Assembly (NCBI GenBank): GCA_964587655.1 | Contig: CAZPMT010000003.1 | Coordinates: 52,306-116,305 of the forward strand | DNA length: 64,000 nucleotides | Source of the DNA: CAZPMT01 sp964587655 | GTDB taxonomy: Bacteria; Hydrogenedentota; Hydrogenedentia; Hydrogenedentales; SLHB01 | Direction of reading: 5' to 3' | Shown: positions 44,650 to 52,903 of the stretch, piece after piece | Layout: each line of letters starts with the position of its first letter | Position numbering within the stretch: position 1 is the first letter of the stretch | The notes under the pieces: generated by a model | The model's input: only the letters and a program-made list of their open reading frames with translations | What the model was told of the DNA's origin: nothing | Database searches by the model: none | Position numbers and translations under genes: made by a program

Positions 44650-44800
44650 AGTTGGGTTTGTCCAAGTAGTGGACGAGATGGACGTTGTGGACAAAGTGGC
44701 TGCAGGTGATCCTTTTCGGCGTCCACATCGTCCACAAAGTCCACGCCGTCCACCATGTCGGGAAGCACCTTCAAGCTTGACCGCCGAATCCAGGTTCACG
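44650..44800. repeat. Inverted array of GTGGAC/GTCCAC words, copy A
   Basis: Left half repeats GTGGACGAGATGGACGTTGT-type words about every 9 bp, and the right half carries their complement (GTCCACATCGTCCACAAAGT and on). Flanks (GGGTTTGTCCA.., GCCGAATCCAGG) recur in copy B at 52603-52762. Confidence 0.8.
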
Positions 44801-44829
44801 TAACTCGCTCTCCTTTTGACTCCTACTGG

Positions 44830-45513
44830 TTATTGTAGCGGCTGGACCCAAATGTTGCGATACTGCACCTTGTTGCCGTGGTCTTGCAGCAGGAGCGGCC
44901 CCGTCTTGGATTCATCGCCGCTGACGCCGCCCGGCGTCGTGCCGTCCAGTTCCACGTTGTCGTGTATGACGATGCCGTTCTGCTCCACGTTAATCACCGC
45001 GTTCTTGACCTTCTTGCCGCTTTCATCGAACTTCGGCGCTCGAAACGTAATATCGTAATTCTTCCCATCAATCAAGACGATGGCGCCGACGGGCGGCTAC
45101 GCGCCCAGTGTGGGCGGCTTCTTCTCGATACGCGCCATCTCGAATTCGCCCGGTGCGTTACGCCCAGAGATCTTGCCGGTCACCTTGCCGCCCTTGATCT
45201 TGGCCTTGACCTCGCAGGCTCCGCCGACGGCCGCGCCGAGATCCCCGGCGCCCGACAACCCCACCTCATCCTTTTCCATCGCGCCCGTCATGGCTACTTC
45301 CACGGATTTGCCGTCGCCGGCGGGTACAGCGAGGATCGCGCGATATCCGCCCTTGCCCTGCGCCACGACCTTCGCCGAAACGGGCTTGTCCTTCCAGGCC
45401 TTCTGCGTGAACTTGCCTTCCCAGTTGCCTTGGAGGGGATCTGTGTCCTGTGCAACCGCGATAGCGCCTCCGATCAGCAGTCCCATCGCCAAAATACATA
45501 TTGTTCGTTTCAT
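44830..45513 (-). pseudogene. DUF1080 (3-keto-disaccharide hydrolase) gene with in-frame TAG and internal deletion
   Basis: From ATG 45513 the frame encodes a signal peptide (MKRTICILAMGLLIGGAIAV) and a small beta domain (LQGNWEGKFTQKAWKD..) up to KKPPTLGA, then TAG (45099-45097). The same frame continues PPVGAIVLIDGKNYDITFRA and ends with the DUF1080 C-terminus (GPLLLQDHGNKVQYRNIWVQ). In intact proteins roughly 130 residues separate VLxDGKN from YDITFRAP; they are missing. So the gene carries both a nonsense codon and a middle deletion. Expression of the N-terminal 138 residues alone remains possible. Confidence 0.75.
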
Positions 45514-45639
45514 CCAGGTTCTCCTTTGAATCAGAAGCCAAACGCCGCCCGCCCGCGCGACGGAACGTGATCCTAGCACATGAATAGGCGGCAGGCAATT
45601 GACGCAAGGGATAATGTGTTCAAAGAAGGGAGGAAGAAA

Positions 45640-45732
45640 TGGCGGAGAGACCGGGATTCGAACCCGGGGTGCAGCTTTAAACCACACAACGCCTTAGCAG
45701 GGCGCCACCTTCAACCACTCGGTCATCTCTCC
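45640..45732 (-). tRNA. tRNA-Ser (anticodon GCU)
   Basis: A 93-nt class II tRNA with acceptor stem GGAGAGA/TCTCTCC, discriminator G and an encoded CCA. The anticodon loop is CTGCTAA (GCU), with a long variable arm (TGTGTGGTTTAAAGCTGC) and T-loop GTTCGAATC. Confidence 0.96.
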
Positions 45733-45817
45733 GCGTGGCACTGTTAAAGTACCACGATTTCCTCCGGAATGCAACTTGAGGAATGATGCGCCTTGAAGGC
45801 GATTTCACACTGCACCG

Positions 45818-46663
45818 CTATTCCTTGAGCCCGGACGTGGAAAAGCTCTTTACGATCTGGTTCTGGAATATGAAGAAGATGACCAGCACCGGGATGATCG
45901 CCAGCGCCGCGCCGGCCATCTGGATGTTCTCGACCTTTGTATAGCGCCCCTGAAGCAAGGCGAGTCCGAGCGGCAGTGTAAACTTCGATTCGTCGAGGAT
46001 GAAGATTAGCGGCGCGACGAAGTTGTTCCAGTTCCAGAGGAACGTCAGGATTCCGAGCGTGGCGAGCAGCGGACGCGACAACGGCACAATGATCTGCCAG
46101 TAGATCCGGAATTCGCCGCAGCCGTCGATTCGCGCCGCGTCGATTAGGTCGTCGGGCACGCCTTGTATGAATTGCCGCGCGAGAAAGATGTTAAACGAGC
46201 CCGCGAGGTTCGGGATGATGAGTGGAAGAAACGTGTTCAGCCAACCGAAGTCGCGCATCAACAGGAATCCGGGCACAAGCAGCACCGTCCCTGGGATCAG
46301 CATCGTCGACAACAAAAAGAGGAACAGCGCGTCCCTGTACGGGAACTTGTGCTTTGCGAAGGCGTAGCCTGCAAGCGTGCAGAAGAACATCGAACCCAGC
46401 ATGGTCGCCGTTGCAACGATGAGGCTGTTCATCATGAATCTGCCGTAGGCGAGACCCTCTAGCAGCGTGCGATATGGATCGAGCGTCGGGTGGGTCAGCG
46501 TGAGGCTCACGGGGACCCTTGCGATCTCTTCGAGCGGCTTCATCGAAGTGATGACCATGTAGTAGAAGGGGACGGCGAGTATTGCTCCCGCCGCGTATAC
46601 GAAGGCATACAGCCCCGCGCGTTGGGTGAACCGTCTCGCGGAATATCGGTTGAGCGTTTTCAT
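45818..46663 (-). CDS. Carbohydrate ABC transporter permease (MalG type)
   Basis: 281 residues with six membrane helices. Coupling motif FIQGVPDDLIDAARIDGCGEFRIYWQIIVPLSRP is the EAA-like loop of sugar permeases. Starts at ATG 46663 overlapping the stop of the fused binding-protein/permease gene (ATGA). Partner of the MalF-like half of that fusion. No ATPase gene is nearby, so a shared MsmX/UgpC-type ATPase is expected elsewhere. Confidence 0.92.
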   Translation of the reverse strand: MKTLNRYSARRFTQRAGLYAFVYAAGAILAVPFYYMVITSMKPLEEIARVPVSLTLTHPTLDPYRTLLEGLAYGRFMMNSLIVATATMLGSMFFCTLAGYAFAKHKFPYRDALFLFLLSTMLIPGTVLLVPGFLLMRDFGWLNTFLPLIIPNLAGSFNIFLARQFIQGVPDDLIDAARIDGCGEFRIYWQIIVPLSRPLLATLGILTFLWNWNNFVAPLIFILDESKFTLPLGLALLQGRYTKVENIQMAGAALAIIPVLVIFFIFQNQIVKSFSTSGLKE

Positions 46664-49095
46664 CGCGCCGATTTCCTTATCGACAATCTCAGGTTCACGG
46701 CCGTGATGACGAAGAGCAGCACGAAAAGAATGAAGGCGATCGCCGACGCTTCGCCCATCTTGAACAACTCGAATCCCTTTCGGTAGATGAACGGCGCGAT
46801 TGTCATCCCGCAATCGTCGGGACCGAACTTCGATTCCGCTTCCCCGGTTCCTCCTCCCATCATGTAGATCTGCTCGAAAACCTGCACGGCCCCGATCGAA
46901 CCCATTATGACGAGAAAAGCGAATTGCGGCATAAGGCTGGGAAGACTGACGTGCAGGAATTGCCGCACCGCGCCCGCGCCGTCCATGCTCGCCGCCTCAT
47001 AGAGTTGCTTCGGAACGTTCTGAAGTCCGGCAAGAAAGATCAACACCGTAAACGCCAATCCCTGCCAGATCGTCATGACTATCACGCAATTCAGAAAAGT
47101 CCCTTTGTCTTTCAGAAAGTTGATTGGATCTTTGATCAAGCCGAGGCCCAGCAGAAGCGAGTTTATCCAGCCGTACGTCGTGCCCATGTACAATGCGAAC
47201 CAGATTAGACTCACCGATACCACCGAGGTCACGAGCGGCGAGAAGTAGAGAAACTTCACAAAGCGGTCCGGCCAGAGAGACTTGTCCAGACAAGCGGCGA
47301 GGATCACGCCGATGCAGATCTGTCCCGGAAGCACGAGCAAAGCGAAGTAGTAGGAACGTCCAAGGCTTTGCCAAAGGACTTTGCTCTTGATCAATGCCGC
47401 GTAGTTATCGAGTCCCACCCACTGCGCTTGGGACAACGGCATTAGCGGGTTGTAGGTTGTGAAGCTCAGATACAGCGCCACGACGATTGGGACGAAAATG
47501 AAGATCAGCGCGGATATCAGAGGGGGAGACACGAAACAGTAGGATATCCAGCGCGACCTCGTCTCTTTACGCGAAAGCAAGATGCCCGCGGCCGCCGCGA
47601 TCAGCGCCAAGGCCGACCATTTTGCATAATCCAGGACGTCGCTGCCCGTTTCGCCGGAAAACGCGTGGTCAACGTAACGTCCAAAGTGTTGTTCATATAC
47701 CGCGCGGTCATTCTCGAGTCTTTCCTGCGCTTCAGGCGCCAGGCGCGCAAGGACTTCCTCGCTCTTGGCGTTCAGAAACTCCTTGTACGCCTGCCGTTCC
47801 TCGGGGAATTCGCCGGATGCCATGGCCTTCTTGAAATCGAATACGCTGATGCCTCGTTTGGACGCCATCTGTTTGAAGAGCTGCTGGATTAGGTCCTGCA
47901 TCTCATACATGCTGCGTTCGAGCGGGAGGGATGCCTCGCCAAGCCACGGATACGCCTCGCGCGTGTTCATTCGCTCGTATACGTCGCGCAATGCCGCCTG
48001 GCATCCGGGCAGCAGGCCGAGGTCGTCATTCCAGAATTCGCGGTTGATCGACAACATCAGCCCGGATCGTTCGCCGAGGTTCGCGCAGGCCTTGTAGAGA
48101 TAGACCTGCGATTCTTTGGAGAGAATGAACTCTATCCACTTCATTGCCTCTTCGGGATGTTTGCCTTCTCTGAAGATCACCATGACGCGCCCGCCCATTA
48201 TCGTCGCGGCCTCGCCGTCATCGGGTTTTGGGAACGGGAATAGGCCGAACTTGCCGCGCATTTGCGGCGCGCGCGTCAGGATCTCCGTGTATCGGAAATG
48301 GAGATCGATGAACATTGGGGAAGCCTTTGCGGGATCTTCCAGCATGAACATCTCGACGGGCTTTTCCCAGAGCGAGTTGTACCTGTTCCAGATATCGATT
48401 GCGTAACGGTATCCCTTCAGAAAGCCGGGATCGAGCCAATTGACCTTGAGCCCGCCGTCGCTGAACGAATCCTGTCCGAACGGCCACGTGAACGTGCCGA
48501 TGGCCCAATGCGAGTTCCGCGTCCATCCGAAGGCATACTCGTAGCCGCGGGCGGTGATTACGTCGAGGATGTGATCGAGTTGCGACCACGTTTCCGGCGG
48601 CTTGAGTCCGAGCGAATCGAAGACGTCCTTTCTGTAGAAACCGACAAGCGCCGCCGCGTCGAGTGGAACGCCCAAGAGCCGCCCGCGAAAGTAACAGATA
48701 GGCCACATCTTCGGGAAGATCAGGCCCTTCAGGCGTTCTACGGCATCGGGAAACTGCTGTCCGAGGTCCACAAGCCCGCCCACTTTGCCGTACTCCATTG
48801 CGCCGCTCAGATTAGTGGAACCCGCGTCGGGAGGCGTGCCCGCCGCCATGGCCGTAAGGTATTTGGTGTTGAAATCTCCCCACGGGACAGGCTGGATGTG
48901 GACGCGAATGCCGGTTTGCTTCTCGAAGACTGCGGCGAGTTCGCGCATCACGACAACGTCGTCATAGTTTCCCACATGCCAGAAGTTGACGACGTCTTCT
49001 TGAGCGGCGTGCGCCAGAAAACAGAAAGAGGAAAGGAATCCGACTAGGAGTGAGAATCGAATTCCTTTCCCCCGAGATCGCAACTCTTCACGCAT
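46660..49095 (-). CDS. Fusion of extracellular sugar-binding protein and MalF-type permease
   Basis: About 811 residues. Signal peptide (FSLLVGFLSSFCFLAHA); residues ~35-500 form a family-1 solute-binding protein (VVNFWHVGNYDDVVVMRELA, AAGTPPDAGSTNLSGAMEY, PLDAAALVGFYRKDVFDSLG). From about 505 a membrane helix (ALALIAAAAGILLS) leads to a six-helix MalF-like permease with EAA loop YEAASMDGAGAVRQFLHVSL. One continuous frame, no stop or frameshift between the halves. This covalently tethers the receptor to the channel. The ATG at 49095 is the most reasonable start, though its ribosome binding site is weak. Confidence 0.88.
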   Translation of the reverse strand: MREELRSRGKGIRFSLLVGFLSSFCFLAHAAQEDVVNFWHVGNYDDVVVMRELAAVFEKQTGIRVHIQPVPWGDFNTKYLTAMAAGTPPDAGSTNLSGAMEYGKVGGLVDLGQQFPDAVERLKGLIFPKMWPICYFRGRLLGVPLDAAALVGFYRKDVFDSLGLKPPETWSQLDHILDVITARGYEYAFGWTRNSHWAIGTFTWPFGQDSFSDGGLKVNWLDPGFLKGYRYAIDIWNRYNSLWEKPVEMFMLEDPAKASPMFIDLHFRYTEILTRAPQMRGKFGLFPFPKPDDGEAATIMGGRVMVIFREGKHPEEAMKWIEFILSKESQVYLYKACANLGERSGLMLSINREFWNDDLGLLPGCQAALRDVYERMNTREAYPWLGEASLPLERSMYEMQDLIQQLFKQMASKRGISVFDFKKAMASGEFPEERQAYKEFLNAKSEEVLARLAPEAQERLENDRAVYEQHFGRYVDHAFSGETGSDVLDYAKWSALALIAAAAGILLSRKETRSRWISYCFVSPPLISALIFIFVPIVVALYLSFTTYNPLMPLSQAQWVGLDNYAALIKSKVLWQSLGRSYYFALLVLPGQICIGVILAACLDKSLWPDRFVKFLYFSPLVTSVVSVSLIWFALYMGTTYGWINSLLLGLGLIKDPINFLKDKGTFLNCVIVMTIWQGLAFTVLIFLAGLQNVPKQLYEAASMDGAGAVRQFLHVSLPSLMPQFAFLVIMGSIGAVQVFEQIYMMGGGTGEAESKFGPDDCGMTIAPFIYRKGFELFKMGEASAIAFILFVLLFVITAVNLRLSIRKSAR

Positions 49096-49146
49096 GCTGA
49101 CAGCCCGGTCCAAACGCGAGTTTCACTACGGTTTCTCCACAAGCGC

Positions 49147-50157
49147 TCAGAAAACGGTGGAGTTGGCCTTCAAGAATTCCAAGACCTCGTCGACCCTGCA
49201 GAAACACAGACACGTGCATGTGTCCGCGGCGCCGTAATACAGCGCGATGCGCCCCGTCGGCGCGTCGCAGATTGCCGCGCACGGGAAACACACGTTCGGG
49301 ACAAACCCGGCGCATTCGTAATCCGTCGTCGGGAACAGAAGGTACTTGTTCGTCCTGTAGAGGACTTTCGATGGATTGTCTATATCCAGCAACGCGGCGC
49401 CCATGCTGTACACGAAGCCGTTGCAATTGTTGATCACGCCATGGTAGAAGAGCAGCCAGCCTTCCGTGGTCTCGATCGGGGTTGGGCCCGCTCCGATCTT
49501 AGTTCCCTGCCACCACTGCCCGCCCTTTCCCATGACGAAGCGGTGGCGTCCCCAGTAGATCATGTCCGGGCTCTCGCTCAAGAAGATATCGCCGAAAGGC
49601 GTGTGACCGTTGTCGCTGGGGCGACTGAGCATTACGTACTTGCCGTTGATCTTGCGCGGAAACAGGACCCCGTTGCGGTTGAACGGCAGAAACGCATTTT
49701 CGAGGCGCTCGAACTTAACGAAATCCTTCGTCCGCGCAACGCCTATCGTCGGTCCGTGATAATCCGCGCACCACGAGACGTAATACACGTCCTCGATCTT
49801 GCACACGCGCGGATCGTATGTGTACGCGGAAACGTCGATCTCCGGAACCGCGCAGGACATCTTGATCTTCTCGTTCTCGATATCCCAATGAATCCCGTCC
49901 TTGCTTCGCGCAAGATGCAGACGCGGCATACTGTCGAGATATTCGACCCGCATGACGCCGATGAAACCGTCGCCGAATGGAATCGCGGCGCTGTTGTAAA
50001 CGCCTTGCGCGCATGGAATCGGGTTGCGTCCGATGATCGGGTTCCGTGTATAGCGCCACACGACATCGCTGCAACCTTCCGGCCTCTCGGCCCAAGGCAT
50101 GTTCCGCACGGGATCGCCGAGGATCGTGTGCCTCATTGCAGGCGCGGTTTCTCCCAT
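49147..50157 (-). CDS. GH130-family glycosidase/phosphorylase
   Basis: 336 residues, five-bladed propeller of GH130 type (mannoside phosphorylases and hydrolases). Visible: RNPIIGRNPIPCAQGVYNSA, LARSKDGIHW, YDPRVCKIEDVYYVSWCADY, GQWWQGTKIGAGPTPIETTE, GWLLFYHGV. Likely cytoplasmic, processing oligosaccharides brought in by the neighbouring importer. GGAG precedes the ATG at 50157. Confidence 0.87.
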   Translation of the reverse strand: MGETAPAMRHTILGDPVRNMPWAERPEGCSDVVWRYTRNPIIGRNPIPCAQGVYNSAAIPFGDGFIGVMRVEYLDSMPRLHLARSKDGIHWDIENEKIKMSCAVPEIDVSAYTYDPRVCKIEDVYYVSWCADYHGPTIGVARTKDFVKFERLENAFLPFNRNGVLFPRKINGKYVMLSRPSDNGHTPFGDIFLSESPDMIYWGRHRFVMGKGGQWWQGTKIGAGPTPIETTEGWLLFYHGVINNCNGFVYSMGAALLDIDNPSKVLYRTNKYLLFPTTDYECAGFVPNVCFPCAAICDAPTGRIALYYGAADTCTCLCFCRVDEVLEFLKANSTVF

Positions 50158-50188
50158 CGTAGCGCTCCTTTCATCATAACTCACGAAA

Positions 50189-50212
50189 GACAAGGGGTTG
50201 CAACCCCTTGTC
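50189..50212. repeat. 24-bp perfect palindrome, copy 2
   Basis: Identical to 15778-15801 (half-site GACAAGGGGTTG); here the symmetry extends one more base on each side. Lies between the GH130 gene and the upstream glycosidase gene. Confidence 0.85.
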
Positions 50213-50245
50213 TAACCGCATTTAGGCTCATTATGCAAACGGCCG

Positions 50246-52579
50246 TCAGCCGGCGCGAAGGAAACGCGCGCCGCACAGCAACGCGGCCCCGCTCAAAATC
50301 CCTTGCGGCCACAGGCCTGACACGGGCAGTCCAGCTTCGTTGGCCGGCTTCACCTTTACTGCAATATCTCTTATGAAATGCGGCAACGTTCCCGTAATCA
50401 CGCCCTCCACCGGAACGACGGATTCCTTTCCGGCCTTACCGCCCGTGTCCCACGTCCTGTAATACTCGATAGTATACGCGCCGGATTTCATGCCGTATAG
50501 CTTGAACGTCGCGTCGGCGACCGTGCCGTGATTGCTGTATCCGTACTGGCTTCCGACATCGTAGATCCAGAGATATGCCGAGTCGTCGCTCGAAAGCCCG
50601 ATGCCCTGCAGGAAGTTCGACCCGGAACCGGCGAATCCGTAGTTCTCGATCTTAAGCCAATCGTCTCCCGTGTTCTGTACCTGGACGGTATGCGTGCCCG
50701 CGGGAATCGTCGCATCCAGTTGAAGATTCGTCGCGCCGTTGGCGGGAGAAAGCGATGCGACAGGGCTCCCGTCCGCCAGGATGCGCACTCCGTTGCCGCC
50801 CCACCCGGAAACTTCGGTGATGTAGAGGCGCAAAGTAAACGGCTCGGTGAAACTCGTGTTAAGTATGGGATCGGAGCGCCACTGCGCCTTACTCGAACCA
50901 TGCAGATACACCGTTTGCTTCCAGAACTCCTGGATTCGTCCGGAGGTGTCCACGGTGAACGTCGTCTGCTGGGAACCTGCTCCGAAATCGCTGATCCCCG
51001 GCGTATTCGGCTGAAAGATCAACTCCTTCGCCGAGCCGCTCATATTCAGTTCAAACACGGCGGCGGAGAGTTTCCTTTTTCCAAGATCTTCTCCCGCGGC
51101 ATAGTCCGCAAGCGGCTTGTACATGCCGAACAAGTCCAGCGCTTCGATATAGGTGTCCCACCACCACAAGTGGCCGCCATTTCGCAAATGGAAAGCCGCC
51201 CACATGCCGTTATGGAAGTGCAATCCTTGCCGGAGTTGCGTTCGATAGGGTTCAGGACGCGAATTATAGTCGATCTCGGGTACTGCGCCCCCCGCCACCA
51301 ACCCATACTCGGCGGTCAGCACCGGTTTGTAATTCGTATGGAGTTTCTCGACGGCCGACTGCATGCTGCCGAGTATGTTTGACGTGTAAGAATGAACTTC
51401 GACAAGGTTAATCGCCGGCAACGCCCATATGGCGTTGAATCCGGACTGATCGGCGCTCGTCGTGACCAGATGCCCAAACGCATCGACATCATGCAGGTAT
51501 TGCGACATCTCTCCGTGCCAAGCCACAACGGACGACGCATTACTGGCCCACCCGTCCGTATACTGCACCTCGTTCCATAACTCCCAGCTATGAATGGCCG
51601 TCGAGTATCCCCAACGCGCGACAATATAGCGGTACTTGTTGCGCGTAAGCCGGCGCGCCTCCGCGTCCGTGAAGAAATCCGCCGCGCTATTCAACCAACC
51701 GCCGTCCTGGGCCGCGTTTGCCGCGTTATACGGATTGCGGTCCCAATTCGAGTTCGTCGACGAAGAGAACTGCCCGTGGTGTTGGAGCGTAAGTTGAATG
51801 GCGATGCCACGCTGTTCGGCGGCTTCGACGATGCGGTCCAGCTTCCACGCGATCTCCGTCGAATACCGGCCAACGCCGTGGAAATAGGAACCGTCCGTAG
51901 TTGACCATTCGATGTTCTGGCCCACGTAGAAATGCGTCATCCAGATCCGCGCCCACGTCACGCCTCCGCGCGCGCATCCGTCGAAATGCCGCGTCCACCA
52001 TGCCAGGCCAGTGTTGTTCGCCGCCCACCCAACGTTGTGGCCTATGGGAAAGTACTGTTCCCCGGTGCTGCGCCTAAGCAAGTACGGATCATCGGTATCG
52101 AGGCGGATGAAACCCTTATTGGCCGCCTTAGCGGTACACGCAAAAGTGCTGCTGCCGGCAATCGTCTCTGTGCCGAGATGGTCAGCAACGATGATCTGAT
52201 AGCTGTGTACGCCTGTCAGAGTCGGGGAGAAACGTGCCTTCCAACACGGATTGCGGCCATTCACATACTGCTCGGGATCGCCCGGCGCCGCGTCGTACTC
52301 CATGTAGTAGAACGCTGGAACCGTCCGTTCCGAGCCGCCGGGTTCCGTGAACTTCACGCGAATATCGACCTCTGCAACGTCGAAAGGATTCGTGTACGTC
52401 CTGGACAGGGTAAACGTCAATTCAAACTTCTCGTATTGACCGATAGTCCCGCTGTTTTGCGACTGGGACGTAACGATATCTTGCGCCCAAACCGTGCCGG
52501 TCGCCGCCACAACCAACAACACCGCGGCGGGAATGTGCAACACTATCGATCCACGACCCAAACGTAGCCGGTTAAGCAT
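50246..52579 (-). CDS. Secreted DUF5060 glycoside hydrolase with C-terminal anchor
   Basis: 777 residues. Signal peptide (VLHIPAAVLLVVAATGTVWA), an Ig-like DUF5060 domain (KFELTFTLSRTYTNPFDVAE), then a TIM-barrel glycosidase (FPIGHNVGWAANNTGLAWW). Putative acid/base Glu in WELWNEVQYTD and nucleophile in LTAEYGLV. C-terminal sandwich domains (APFTLRLYITEVSG-like region, YTIEYYRTWDTGG). Ends in PVSGLWPQGILSGAALLCGA and a basic tip, like a sorting tail. The ATG at 52579 has GAGG upstream. Confidence 0.83.
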   Translation of the reverse strand: MLNRLRLGRGSIVLHIPAAVLLVVAATGTVWAQDIVTSQSQNSGTIGQYEKFELTFTLSRTYTNPFDVAEVDIRVKFTEPGGSERTVPAFYYMEYDAAPGDPEQYVNGRNPCWKARFSPTLTGVHSYQIIVADHLGTETIAGSSTFACTAKAANKGFIRLDTDDPYLLRRSTGEQYFPIGHNVGWAANNTGLAWWTRHFDGCARGGVTWARIWMTHFYVGQNIEWSTTDGSYFHGVGRYSTEIAWKLDRIVEAAEQRGIAIQLTLQHHGQFSSSTNSNWDRNPYNAANAAQDGGWLNSAADFFTDAEARRLTRNKYRYIVARWGYSTAIHSWELWNEVQYTDGWASNASSVVAWHGEMSQYLHDVDAFGHLVTTSADQSGFNAIWALPAINLVEVHSYTSNILGSMQSAVEKLHTNYKPVLTAEYGLVAGGAVPEIDYNSRPEPYRTQLRQGLHFHNGMWAAFHLRNGGHLWWWDTYIEALDLFGMYKPLADYAAGEDLGKRKLSAAVFELNMSGSAKELIFQPNTPGISDFGAGSQQTTFTVDTSGRIQEFWKQTVYLHGSSKAQWRSDPILNTSFTEPFTLRLYITEVSGWGGNGVRILADGSPVASLSPANGATNLQLDATIPAGTHTVQVQNTGDDWLKIENYGFAGSGSNFLQGIGLSSDDSAYLWIYDVGSQYGYSNHGTVADATFKLYGMKSGAYTIEYYRTWDTGGKAGKESVVPVEGVITGTLPHFIRDIAVKVKPANEAGLPVSGLWPQGILSGAALLCGARFLRAG

Positions 52580-52602
52580 TTCTTGACCTCTTCCCAGTTG
52601 AG

Positions 52603-52762
52603 CAAACGGGTTTGTCCAGGTAATGGACGGGATGGACGATGTGGACAGAATGGACATAACCGAGCAGGTGAGTCTTCTCGGCGTCCACGGCGTCCATAAC
52701 GTCCATGCCGTCCATCATTTCGGATAGCGCCTCTAATCTTGACTGCCGAATCCAGGATCACG
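52603..52762. repeat. Inverted array of GTGGAC/GTCCAC words, copy B
   Basis: Same architecture and flanks as 44650-44800 (left ATGGACGGGATGGACGATGT, right GCGTCCACGGCGTCCATAAC). It ends about 24 bp upstream of the DUF5060 hydrolase start codon and therefore lies in its 5' untranslated region. Confidence 0.8.
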
Positions 52763-52803
52763 CATCGTCACTAGACCACGTTCGCCCCCTGGCCCATAAA
52801 TGA

Positions 52804-52868
52804 ATTGGCGGGTCTCCTGCCCTGTCCGGGCCTGTGTAGCGTCCCGGACTGACACCAGACCCGCCAAT
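52804..52868 (-). terminator. Strong nested hairpin after the CBM-like protein gene
   Basis: Outer stem ATTGGCGGGTCT (52804-52815) with AGACCCGCCAAT (52857-52868), 12 bp perfect; inner stem GTCCGGG (52824-52830) with CCCGGAC (52843-52849). Located 35 nt past the stop of the upstream minus-strand gene. No clear U-tract, so it may protect mRNA rather than terminate. Confidence 0.55.
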
Positions 52869-52903
52869 CATCGACAATACAAACTCCTAAGCCATATTCC
52901 GGC

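Noticed and set aside
44830..45099. TAG as a recoded sense codon
   Set aside because: TAG serves as an ordinary stop elsewhere in the window (for example dapF), and the domain also has a large internal deletion, so decay is simpler.
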